A DNA stretch of 30,989 bases from DAOTTX01 sp034437515 (GTDB lineage Bacteria; Chloroflexota; Anaerolineae; Aggregatilineales; Phototrophicaceae): contig DAOTTX010000276.1 in NCBI GenBank assembly GCA_034437515.1, forward strand, positions 1 to 30,989, given 5' to 3'. This document shows, one piece after another, positions 15,424-22,789 of this stretch. Below the pieces are notes generated by a model that worked only from the letters and a program-made list of their open reading frames with translations, did no database searches and was not told where the DNA came from. The translations under genes and the position numbers were made by a program. Numbering within the stretch: the stretch's first letter is position 1; the number at the start of each line of letters is the position of its first letter.

Positions 15424-15748
15424 TTTTGAGGTGTCCCATAGCTGTCAATTTAGGCTCTTTCGACCTCACCCGGTCTGACCTGCGGTCAGTCCACCCTCCC
15501 CGTAGACAGGGAGTAACATTCCTGCTAATACTTAGATGCTACTTTGTTCGTGCATTTTGCGGCTTTGAGGTGTAAGTCCCCCTTTCTCCGTCTACGGGGA
15601 TAGGGGTCATAATAAGCTATACGTGGCTTAACTTGACACCTATGGGGCACAGGCCGGTGTGTCGGCACAGACGAACACGCCGGGTCGCCCCGATGCGTTG
15701 TGAATACTGAAAATTGACCACTGATTTCTGAAAACTGGGGGAAATACA
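15424..15748. other. 325-base intergenic region made of inverted repeats
   Basis: It lies between kinase 2 and the small 2TM gene, with no credible gene. The outer inverted repeats (15431-15451 and 15631-15651) and the inner repeats are described separately. The last 100 bases include GAATACTGAAAATTGACCACTGATTTCTGAAAACTG broken only by spacing, i.e. two near-copies of TGAAAAxTG, of unknown meaning. Confidence 0.6.
15431..15651. repeat. MITE-like or palindromic intergenic element
   Basis: Terminal inverted repeats: GTGTCCCATAGCTGTCAATT (from 15431) matches the reverse complement of the segment ending GACACCTATGGGGCAC (15651), about 18 of 21 bases. Inside, TCCCCGTAGAC (near 15497) recurs inverted as GTCTACGGGGA (near 15590), and CTGACC-TGC-GGTCAG forms a perfect hairpin near 15476. 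There is no ORF inside and no clear target-site duplication. Confidence 0.55.
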
Positions 15749-15934
15749 ATGTCCGTCGATGAGCCAAAATCAGCGATCAACTGGGATTTGCAGGCCAGTG
15801 TTGCGATCTACGTTTTTATGAATCTGCTGCTGTGGAGCTTATGGTTCTTCGCCGGGATGGGCACACTCTGGCCCCTGGCCTGGACGGTTGGCGCACCACT
15901 CCTATTAGGGGCATATCGTTTGTTTAAGCAGTAG
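15749..15934 (+). CDS. Free-standing small 2TM protein
   Basis: 61 residues. GGGGGA lies six bases before the ATG, good support for translation. After a short polar N terminus come two membrane segments, IYVFMNLLLWSLWFFAG and LWPLAWTVGAPLLLGAY, ending RLFKQ. The pattern IYxxxNLLLWxxW...G...WPL matches the 2TM part of kinase 2 closely, so this is a 2TM module without kinase, without the basic IRRRV helix and without the RLTxDGELSESF tail. Lying between kinases 2 and 3, it could pair with their membrane parts or be the remnant of a fourth kinase; the intact frame and ribosome binding site favour a functional small protein. Confidence 0.75.
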   Translation: MSVDEPKSAINWDLQASVAIYVFMNLLLWSLWFFAGMGTLWPLAWTVGAPLLLGAYRLFKQ

Positions 15935-16010
15935 TGCCTTCGCACGATATACAACTTCGTGTGCGTGCTTGCGTAGACTATTTTGAGAACCCCAACAGGC
16001 ATTAATAGCG

Positions 16011-18014
16011 ATGACAGATTCAGCGAATCGCCAGATTGGCGATTATACGATTACACATGATATTGGCACCGGCGGCATGGCGACCGTCTATAAGGCACGG
16101 CAGGGCAAGCTGGGGCGCGATGTCGCGCTCAAAATGATGCACAGCATCTTCCAGCAAGACCCTAACTTCATCGCCCGGTTTGAACGTGAAGCGCAGATCG
16201 TCGCCCGGTTGGATCACCCCAACATCGTCCCCATCTACGACTACGACGACTTCGAGGGGCAGCCTTATCTGGTGATGAAATACATCGAAGGCCACACGCT
16301 CAAAGATGTGCTGCGGAAAGGCACACTTCCGTTAGGAGACATCCGTGATTTGATGCGCAAGGTCGCTTCCGCGCTGGATTACGCCCACCGGCGCGGGGTG
16401 TTCCATCGGGACATCAAGCCCTCGAACGTCTTGCTGACTGGCGGTGGTGTCCCTTATCTGACAGATTTTGGGCTGGCGCGGATCGCCCAACAGGGCGAAT
16501 CGACCATGAGTGTTGATACCATGCTCGGCACACCGCAATATATGTCACCGGAGCAAGCGCAGGGCCTCGACATCGACAGCCGCACCGATGTGTATTCGCT
16601 CGGCGTGGTGCTATATGAATTGGTGGTCGGTCGTGTGCCCTTCCTCGCGGATTCAGCTTACGCCATCATCCACAAACAGATTTACGCCGCCCCGCCTGAC
16701 CCGACCACGCTCAACCCGGATGTGCCGCCGGCTGTTGCGGCAGTACTGTTGCAAGCGTTGGAAAAAGACCCGGCTGACCGTTATCCGACCGCCGGTGAAC
16801 TTATCGACGCCTTTGAAGACGCCATCCATGCGAGTGGCTTGCAGCAGCTCTCCGAAGACCGCCAATCAGTCGCGGCGTCCCTTGCCCCGGATGTGTCCGA
16901 ACACACGCCCGGTGGCGATCAATACGTCAGTGTGCCCGTGCCGGGGGAGAATCAGGCAGCAGAAGGCAGCTTCCAACAGTTCGCGGATGAGGTCGGCAAG
17001 CGTGTACGTGGTTTGTTTCAGGAGGTGACCGACGAGATCAAGAAAAATGTCGAAGCCAACAAGATTTCATCGAAGGTACGCGATGGTGCCAGAACCTTCC
17101 GTGAGACAACCACCAATAGTGTGCGTGAATGGCAGACGAGCGAGAGCGGGTCAGCCAAGCCCACTGGTCAAGATTGGCGCGAGGACGAATCGACCGTTCG
17201 CCAGCGGGTTGACCGGCGCTGGAAGAAACGTCGCGCCCTGTTCATACATACCGGTATCTACGTGCTGGTCATCGGCTTTTTGACGTTCTTCGGGCAGGCC
17301 AACTACGAAGATGCGCTCAGTCAAGCATTGCTCGAACCCGATATAGCGCAGACCATCGCGGAAGTCGGCGGTGATTTCATCACCCCACTGCAACAGATCA
17401 ACATCGGCTTGGCACTGGCGTTGTTGTGGGGCGGCGGGCTTGCCGGTCACGCGCTGAGTGTGTTCTATGATTCCGGTCGCCGGTTGGAGCGCAAGCGGCA
17501 ACGCATGGAAAACGAACTCGAAGCGGCTTACGGCCCCCACTGGCGTGAACTCGCCGACGAAGACGCTTACCGGCGCGTCCGGCGGCGCGTTGAAAGCGGC
17601 GCACAGAAGCGGCTGGCGCTGCTGACGCATTTCGTCCATGCGTTGTTATTTACGCTGTTCGCGGTTTACCTGTGGGGGCCGCTCCGCGAAGGGTTGCAAC
17701 CCTTCGCCGAACAAGAGCCGGTCATCCGCACCCTGGTCGATTCTCCTTTCCCGGCGATCATCGCGCTGGTGCTGCTGGTGCCGGTGCTTATTCACGTGAT
17801 GGTCATCGGTGTCGGCTCGGTTATCAGTGCGGAGCCGGACGAGCGCACCTATGCCTACGAACTCGAACGTGAGCGTGAACTCAGCGGCCTGAGCGCGGCC
17901 TCGGTGAAGCCCAAACGAACGCCGCAAAGTCTACGCCTGACCGAGGATGGCGAACTCAGCGAAAGCTTCGTAGACGAACTAACCATTGACAAGCAAAAAT
18001 CCGACGAAAGATGA
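16011..18014 (+). CDS. Ser/Thr protein kinase with two 2TM modules (kinase 3)
   Basis: 667 residues. Kinase domain: GTGGMATVY (19-27), Lys41, HRDIKPSN with Asp134, DFG with Asp152, activation loop TMSVDTMLGTPQYMSPEQ. A long linker (about 285-400) contains a helix FQQFADEVGKRVRGLFQEV. The membrane part is duplicated. Module A starts VRQRVDRRWKKRRAL with segments near IHTGIYVLVIGFLTFF and INIGLALALLWGGGLAG. Module B starts YRRVRRRVESGAQKRLAL with segments near HALLFTLFAVYLWG and FPAIIALVLLVPVLIHV. The tail RLTEDGELSESF (17934-17969) matches the other two kinases. Only a weak ribosome binding site (CAGGC) is seen. Next gene downstream has its own promoter. Confidence 0.95.
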   Translation: MTDSANRQIGDYTITHDIGTGGMATVYKARQGKLGRDVALKMMHSIFQQDPNFIARFEREAQIVARLDHPNIVPIYDYDDFEGQPYLVMKYIEGHTLKDVLRKGTLPLGDIRDLMRKVASALDYAHRRGVFHRDIKPSNVLLTGGGVPYLTDFGLARIAQQGESTMSVDTMLGTPQYMSPEQAQGLDIDSRTDVYSLGVVLYELVVGRVPFLADSAYAIIHKQIYAAPPDPTTLNPDVPPAVAAVLLQALEKDPADRYPTAGELIDAFEDAIHASGLQQLSEDRQSVAASLAPDVSEHTPGGDQYVSVPVPGENQAAEGSFQQFADEVGKRVRGLFQEVTDEIKKNVEANKISSKVRDGARTFRETTTNSVREWQTSESGSAKPTGQDWREDESTVRQRVDRRWKKRRALFIHTGIYVLVIGFLTFFGQANYEDALSQALLEPDIAQTIAEVGGDFITPLQQINIGLALALLWGGGLAGHALSVFYDSGRRLERKRQRMENELEAAYGPHWRELADEDAYRRVRRRVESGAQKRLALLTHFVHALLFTLFAVYLWGPLREGLQPFAEQEPVIRTLVDSPFPAIIALVLLVPVLIHVMVIGVGSVISAEPDERTYAYELERERELSGLSAASVKPKRTPQSLRLTEDGELSESFVDELTIDKQKSDER

Positions 18015-18016
18015 AT

Positions 18017-18045
18017 TTGCACAAAAGCGAAACAAAGTGTAATAT
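18017..18045 (+). promoter_or_regulatory. Promoter of the first helical-repeat gene
   Basis: TTGCAC (18017-18022), a 17-base spacer and TAATAT (18040-18045). The predicted leader before the ATG at 18136 is about 85 bases. It begins just after the kinase 3 stop. Confidence 0.72.
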
Positions 18046-18135
18046 TCATAGAATGGCAAAGTCTGCACTAGAAATTGGGTAGCAACACAGTCATCATCAT
18101 AGTCACCTTATCAGCATACTTTTGAGAGAAGATTA

Positions 18136-19314
18136 ATGAATACCAAAGTTGATATACAGGCAAACTTGCAAGACAACTATAAAAACCCCCGGTGGATCGA
18201 AGAAAACGCCAGTGATCTTTTGCCGATTATTGAGGCAGATCTCAAAAATGGGGGCGAAGCAGCGATCAGGGCAGCGGATGACTTACTGAGGATTTTTCCG
18301 CAGTTGTTCGCTCGTGAAGACTTCAAACAATGGACGCGCTTATTGGGCGCGGCGGCGAAACAATTCGGCCCCCGGCCAGATACTTCGAAGAACCCCATGC
18401 GACCGATTATTATGTTCGACACGGTTTACGGCATCCATCGCCTCGACCATACGCCGCCCATCCAGACGAAAACCAAGCGCCGCCGCCGGGTACGTACCAA
18501 TCCCCGGCAGATCATGGAAACATATTTAATTCTTACCATGTCGCTATACCTCAGCGGTGGGGCGCGTTTCGACATCGAAAGAGTTGACGAACTTCTTGAC
18601 TTTTCCAGGCGTGTGAATAATCCAATTATTTACAATAAGTTATATCAAACGGTCGGTTTTATGATGAATGGCCTCGGTTATCCAGAGCGTGCGTTCACAT
18701 TTGCTAAAATGGCCTACGAATACTGGCAAGAACAGGACAATGCACTCGAAATCGGCACGACCGCCTTTCTACTCGCGCAGATTTACCAGATGCTCGAAGA
18801 TTTTGACCAGGCCGAAGCCTACATCGAGATCGCGTCCGCACGGTATGCAGAGACACCCCACAAACAGCAACAAAGCCTGATTACGCTTGACAAAGCCTGC
18901 TTAATGCTCTACAGGGAAGATTACGAAGCCGCCGAGCAATGGGCCGGTATGGCTATCCAGGAGTTCCAAGAACTCGACCTTGAGCCTTATGTCATGCTTG
19001 CACATCACATCCAGGGGATGATACGGGCGTGGGCTGGCAAAACCGACGACGCCTACGGGAACATCGATTATGCTCTGCGCTACTACGTACAGTCAGATCG
19101 AAAGATGCAGGTCGCTTACGTCACGCATACGCTGGCATTTACCGACGCGAAAGCGCATAATAATGAGGATGCGTTAATGCATCTTGAGGAGAATCGGCGG
19201 CGTCTGGCAGAACTGCCCGACGGCAACTGGAAGCAAAATTTGTTAAACAAAGCCGATAAACTTGAGGAAGCGATCCACAACGGCACGGTGGATGACTTGA
19301 AACCATATAAATAA
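18136..19314 (+). CDS. TPR-like helical-repeat protein A
   Basis: 392 residues, no signal peptide or membrane segment, so cytoplasmic. The N-terminal region (1-75) is helical (NPRWIEENASDLLPIIEADL). A very basic stretch KTKRRRRVRTNP follows near 115. Residues about 125-370 are tandem helix pairs of TPR type, such as RAFTFAKMAYEYWQEQDNALEIGTTAFLLAQIYQ written here in pieces: RAFTFAKMAYEYW, then IGTTAFLLAQIYQ, then FDQAEAYIEIASARY. TPR folds usually bind proteins. The whole length is homologous to the gene at 19650 (shared KxKRRxRxRxN, YLIL.M.L and VNN..YNK.YQT). Placed right behind three kinases, it is a candidate adaptor or substrate (inference). Closed by a strong terminator. Confidence 0.85.
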   Translation: MNTKVDIQANLQDNYKNPRWIEENASDLLPIIEADLKNGGEAAIRAADDLLRIFPQLFAREDFKQWTRLLGAAAKQFGPRPDTSKNPMRPIIMFDTVYGIHRLDHTPPIQTKTKRRRRVRTNPRQIMETYLILTMSLYLSGGARFDIERVDELLDFSRRVNNPIIYNKLYQTVGFMMNGLGYPERAFTFAKMAYEYWQEQDNALEIGTTAFLLAQIYQMLEDFDQAEAYIEIASARYAETPHKQQQSLITLDKACLMLYREDYEAAEQWAGMAIQEFQELDLEPYVMLAHHIQGMIRAWAGKTDDAYGNIDYALRYYVQSDRKMQVAYVTHTLAFTDAKAHNNEDALMHLEENRRRLAELPDGNWKQNLLNKADKLEEAIHNGTVDDLKPYK

Positions 19315-19360
19315 TTAGCCAATCTACTGAGTCTGAGTTTTCATCGGTAGTTGAATGATG

Positions 19361-19393
19361 CAGCCCACGACTCGACGTGGGCTGTAATTTTTT
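19361..19393 (+). terminator. Intrinsic terminator after helical-repeat gene A
   Basis: CAGCCCACG and CGTGGGCTG form a perfect nine-base-pair stem around loop ACTCGA, followed by TAATTTTTT. It sits 46 bases after the stop codon. Confidence 0.92.
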
Positions 19394-19526
19394 GTCCTAG
19401 GACAACTTACGCTGCGTGCGGTGGCGGGAAAGGCCAGGGTGTCGGACCGTACATGCCGTGCTCCTTTAAGACTAACGAACGACATATACAGCATCACATT
19501 TTGACCTATCTATCGTCGCCGCTATT

Positions 19527-19559
19527 CGGACAGCGCACGGACACGTTTCGGACACGTTT
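19527..19559. repeat. Three CGGACA direct repeats with 11-base period
   Basis: CGGACA starts at 19527, 19538 and 19549, exactly 11 bases apart; the last two copies extend to CGGACACGTTT in tandem. It lies upstream of the candidate promoter of gene B. Same-face direct repeats are typical sites for OmpR-family regulators. Confidence 0.65.
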
Positions 19560-19582
19560 TTAAGAAACGGGTTTAATGTAAG

Positions 19583-19611
19583 TTGAAATTTGCCACCGAA
19601 CCCTTTATCTG
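19583..19611 (+). promoter_or_regulatory. Candidate promoter of helical-repeat gene B
   Basis: TTGAAA (19583-19588), a 17-base spacer and TATCTG (19606-19611), giving a leader of about 30 bases. It is flanked by the arms of a TTAATGTAA/TTACATTAA inverted repeat, which could be an operator. Confidence 0.5.
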
Positions 19612-19649
19612 TTACATTAACAGTAAAATACAAGCAAAGGATGGGAATT

Positions 19650-20672
19650 ATGTTCGTTATTGACTCTAAGGAAAGGTTTCACGATCTCGATTGGGTTGTT
19701 CAAAACAGCGATGACCTCTATGACTACATTAAATCCGCAGTCATGAACCCCACCACACAAGCCGAAGGTGTCGAAGTCTTACTCCGCACATATCCACATC
19801 TCGTTCACATGGATGCGATGAAAAGCTGGCATCACCTGATCAAACAGACCGTCAGCGAGGTGATCCATCGAGAACCAATAAGTGACAATCAGAATGAGCA
19901 GGAAGATTACTTCATCAGCAGTCACTACATACTCCGTCGCCTTAATCACGAGAAGACCAAAGTACAACGGAAGTCCAAACGCCGTCCCCGCTTTCGCGTC
20001 AACGCGAGAGAGCTTTATGAAGATTATCTCATTTTATTAATGACGTTGTTTTCTGAAGCGAAGATCGACATTGATGCGCGGCACATCGCAGACGTCCTTG
20101 ACTTCGCCCGTGATGTGAATAACGTAACGCTTTATAATAAGACTTACCAGACATTAGCGATGATCTACGCCAGCAAAGGTGAGATCGACCATGCCCTCGA
20201 CCATGCCGAGCTAGCCTATCGCTACTTCACTCGTCACAAAGACACGTTAGATGCCGCGATCACGGCCTATGTGTTGGGGACGATCTACCAGCAAAAGGGA
20301 CAGTTTGAAGACGCCGACGAATGGCTTCAGATTGCCACTGACCACATTACGGAAACACGTTATGCCGACCAGTTTGGTGCGATCGCCCTGCGTCGCAGTG
20401 AGGTCTGCCAGCAGCAAGGCGACTACACCGGGATGCGCGACCATGCACAACAGGCGCTAGAACAATTCACCCACAGCGACCTGCACGAACGTGAGCGGCT
20501 ACAATGCCTCGCGGAAAGTCATTTTCTGCTGGGGACGGCGGCGGCCCAACTCGGTAATAATGCTGCCGCGACCGAGCAGTTCCACGCTGCAAAGGCGATC
20601 TGGCAGAACAACATCGGCACAAGTGACCAGCTCAACGCCGTCGAACAGGCACTCGGCAAGCTCCCCGTTTAG
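19650..20672 (+). CDS. TPR-like helical-repeat protein B
   Basis: 340 residues from the ATG at 19650, chosen because AAAGGA (19636-19641) precedes it by eight bases and because MFVIDSKERFHDLDWV then aligns with the start of protein A. It shares with A the N-terminal W(V/I)xxNxxDL helix, the basic KSKRRPRFRVN stretch, YLILLMTLF, DVNNVTLYNKTYQT and the TPR-like array (HALDHAELAYRYF; AYVLGTIYQQKGQFEDADEWL; GAIALRRSEVCQQQGDY). It is cytoplasmic and has no catalytic motif. It is separated from A by a terminator and a regulated-looking intergenic region, so the two paralogues are probably expressed under different conditions. Confidence 0.85.
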   Translation: MFVIDSKERFHDLDWVVQNSDDLYDYIKSAVMNPTTQAEGVEVLLRTYPHLVHMDAMKSWHHLIKQTVSEVIHREPISDNQNEQEDYFISSHYILRRLNHEKTKVQRKSKRRPRFRVNARELYEDYLILLMTLFSEAKIDIDARHIADVLDFARDVNNVTLYNKTYQTLAMIYASKGEIDHALDHAELAYRYFTRHKDTLDAAITAYVLGTIYQQKGQFEDADEWLQIATDHITETRYADQFGAIALRRSEVCQQQGDYTGMRDHAQQALEQFTHSDLHERERLQCLAESHFLLGTAAAQLGNNAAATEQFHAAKAIWQNNIGTSDQLNAVEQALGKLPV

Positions 20673-20687
20673 GTTTCACCTATCAAC

Positions 20688-20722
20688 AAAAAAAATGACG
20701 CCCTGTGGTTTTCAGGGCGTCA
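20688..20722 (-). terminator. Hairpin with T tract on the minus strand
   Basis: TGACGCCCTG and CAGGGCGTCA form a perfect ten-base-pair stem around a seven-base loop. Eight A residues precede it, so a complete intrinsic terminator (stem then T8) is read on the minus strand only. On the plus strand there is no T tract, although it lies just after gene B and may still slow polymerase. Confidence 0.6.
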
Positions 20723-20845
20723 AAGACAAAGAAGAGAGGAAAAGATGCTCAGGACAGTTGGGACTGACCTGATGATGGCTTTAGGAATAATCCGCTTTGC
20801 GAATTAACTTGACTCCACTCTAAGACTTTTTTGCACTATCTCCTA

Positions 20846-20859
20846 GTGATTTTTATCAC
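20846..20859. promoter_or_regulatory. FNR/CRP-like palindrome upstream of alanine dehydrogenase
   Basis: GTGAT-TTTT-ATCAC, a perfect inverted repeat, contains TGAT-N4-ATCA, the core of the FNR box. Its centre is about 126 bases before the start codon. Binding by a Crp/Fnr-family regulator is inferred. Confidence 0.45.
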
Positions 20860-20978
20860 AAAAAGAATATGACACCCCACATCAGCATTTTATGTAAGTT
20901 GCCCAATCTAACGTAAAAATATCTGTATATGTTGTACAATAGGATGAAAATAGATATTTTCTCCGAGAGGATTTTAAA

Positions 20979-22112
20979 ATGATTATTGGCATCCCCCGTG
21001 AAGTCAAAACCGACGAACATCGTGTCTCCGTCCCGCCGGATGGCGTGCGCGAATTGGTCAAACACGGGCATCAGGTGTTCGTGCAATGTGGTGCTGGCCT
21101 GGGCAGCGCCTTCACCGACGAGGAATACATCGCTGCGGGTGCTACGCTGGTCGAAAAGGCCGCCGTGACCTGGCAAAAAGCCGATATGATCGTCAAGGTG
21201 AAGGAACCACAGCCGGAAGAATACGACTATCTGCGTAGTGATTTGATCCTGTTCACCTACCTGCATCTGGCGGCAGCCGAAGAACTGACCCACGTCATGC
21301 TCGGCTCCGGTGTGACCGGCCTGGCCTATGAGACGGTGACCGACGGCAACGGTCATCTGCCGTTGTTGGAGCCGATGAGCGAGGTCGCCGGACGGATGGC
21401 GACCCAGGTCATCGCGCAGTATCTCGCCAAAACCCAGGGCGGGCGCGGCATCTTGATGGGTGGGGTGCCGGGTGTGCGACCCGCGAACGTGGTTGTGTTG
21501 GGTGGCGGTACGGTCGGCGCAAACGCCGCCAGGATCGCGCTGGGGATGGGGGCGAACGTCACCCTGATGGACATCAACTTAGAGCGGCTGCGCTATTTAG
21601 AGGATACGCTGCACGGCAGTTTCACCACGCTTTATTCCAACGAGGCCAACATCGCGGAAGCCATCACCACCGCCGATGCGGTGATCGGCGCGGTGCTGCT
21701 GGTCGGGGCGCGTGCGCCGCACCTCATCCGCCGGGAAATGCTTAAGACCATGCCTGCTAACAGCGTCATCGTGGATGTGGCGGTCGATCAAGGTGGTTGT
21801 GTGGAGACGACCAGGCCGACCACCCATAGTAACCCCACCTTTCTCGTCGATGATGTGTTACATTATGGGGTCGCAAATATGCCCGGCGCGGTGCCGCGCA
21901 CATCGAGCCTTGCGCTTTCTAACGCGACCTTGCGTTATGTGCTGCGTGTCGCCAATCAGGGTGTGCGTGAAGCCCTCAAAGCCGACACCGGCCTCGCGGA
22001 CGGCCTGAACACCTATGAAGGCCTGGTGACGCATCAGGGTGTCGCGGATGCGTTCGACCTGCCACTGACCCATACAGAGACGATCATCTGGGGGGAGCCG
22101 ATCAGCGGCTGA
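20979..22112 (+). CDS. ald: Alanine dehydrogenase
   Basis: 377 residues, about the family length. It catalyses L-alanine + NAD+ + H2O to pyruvate + NH4+ + NADH, and the reverse. The start MIIGIPREVKTDEHRVSVPP is highly characteristic. Lys75 (VKVKEP), His96 (TYLHLA) and Asp270 (VAVDQGG) fall at the exact positions of the known substrate-binding and catalytic residues, with Arg15 in EHRV. The NAD-binding loop is VVLGGGTVGANAA (about 172-184). GAGAGGA lies about eight bases before the ATG. It has its own upstream control region and appears monocistronic. In other bacteria the enzyme helps nitrogen assimilation or NADH recycling under low oxygen. Confidence 0.97.
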   Translation: MIIGIPREVKTDEHRVSVPPDGVRELVKHGHQVFVQCGAGLGSAFTDEEYIAAGATLVEKAAVTWQKADMIVKVKEPQPEEYDYLRSDLILFTYLHLAAAEELTHVMLGSGVTGLAYETVTDGNGHLPLLEPMSEVAGRMATQVIAQYLAKTQGGRGILMGGVPGVRPANVVVLGGGTVGANAARIALGMGANVTLMDINLERLRYLEDTLHGSFTTLYSNEANIAEAITTADAVIGAVLLVGARAPHLIRREMLKTMPANSVIVDVAVDQGGCVETTRPTTHSNPTFLVDDVLHYGVANMPGAVPRTSSLALSNATLRYVLRVANQGVREALKADTGLADGLNTYEGLVTHQGVADAFDLPLTHTETIIWGEPISG

Positions 22113-22171
22113 GCTTGACTGGCGGTCGGTTTGCGTTATAGTGATGTGACAAAATCGACCCGGAAACCGAA

Positions 22172-22771
22172 ATGGTAATAACCGCCGTGTCATCGGAGAA
22201 GCGTGACCGCCTGAGCGAGTTCATCGCAGCACATGACCAGGAACTGCTGCGAGGGTTACGCTTGTACGCATCAAGGGCCGGGTTAGGTGCACAGGCCGAT
22301 CTTGACCAGATCGCCAATGACCTGCTCAGTGAGGTCGTCATCGCCGCCCTTGATAGTGCCGACCGCTTTGACACCCAGCGCCATCCGATGAGCTGGTTAC
22401 TGGGCATCGGCGCGAACATGATTAAACGTCGTCAGGCCGAATTTGCTCGGCGTGACCGGCGCGAACCCCTCATCCGTGATTTGTACGCGGGCATCGAACG
22501 GCAAATGAGCGAAGGCGAGTTATTTGAACGCATCGCCGCATACGCCGATGGTGCCGGGGCCGCGCTCGAAACTGAGCAGTTCGTCGAAACCACTCTGCGC
22601 CACCTCTCCCCTGACGACCGCGAAGTTATCCAATTGGCTGTGTTCTACGACTTAGATAGTACGATGCTGGCGAGCCAACTGGGGGTTAACCCCGGTGCCG
22701 CTCGGATGCGGCTACACCGCGCCTTACGTCGTCTGCGGACGGCGCTTGAGGTCGAGCCGCAGAACGAATAA
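22172..22771 (+). CDS. ECF-family RNA polymerase sigma factor
   Basis: 199 residues. Region 2 (about 20-100) includes FDTQRHPMSWLLGIGANMIKRR, matching sigma 2.3/2.4 (usually WLxxIAxNxxxDxxR). Region 4 (about 135-192) includes LRHLSPDDREVIQL and the helix-turn-helix LASQLGVNPGAARMRLHRALRRLR. There is no region 1 or 3, as in ECF factors. The ribosome binding site is weak (GGAAA). The next gene starts 18 bases later and encodes a single-pass membrane protein, the usual place for an anti-sigma factor. Confidence 0.9.
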   Translation: MVITAVSSEKRDRLSEFIAAHDQELLRGLRLYASRAGLGAQADLDQIANDLLSEVVIAALDSADRFDTQRHPMSWLLGIGANMIKRRQAEFARRDRREPLIRDLYAGIERQMSEGELFERIAAYADGAGAALETEQFVETTLRHLSPDDREVIQLAVFYDLDSTMLASQLGVNPGAARMRLHRALRRLRTALEVEPQNE

Positions 22772-22789
22772 CACAGAAGGTATGTAAAC

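Larger units (their letters stand above)
19394..19649. other. Intergenic control region of helical-repeat gene B
   Basis: No gene is seen here. It holds three phased CGGACA repeats, an inverted repeat (TTAATGTAA at 19573-19581 with TTACATTAA at 19612-19620) and a candidate promoter inside it. The short ORF at 19351-19563 runs through the terminator and is not credible. Confidence 0.6.
20673..20978. other. Intergenic region upstream of alanine dehydrogenase
   Basis: 306 bases without a gene. It contains a hairpin with an A-tract (20688-20722), an FNR/CRP-like palindrome (20846-20859), a -10-like TACAAT (20935-20940) lacking a good -35, and arms AAAATATCT (20916-20924) and AGATATTTT (20952-20960) that surround this -10. 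Confidence 0.6.

Noticed and set aside
19538..19559. CRISPR-like or iteron origin interpretation of the CGGACA repeats
   Set aside because: The repeats are far too short and few for CRISPR, and no replication initiator gene or AT-rich unwinding region is near.
19351..19563. A 70-codon ORF after helical-repeat gene A
   Set aside because: It runs through a perfect intrinsic terminator and the phased repeats, and has no ribosome binding site.
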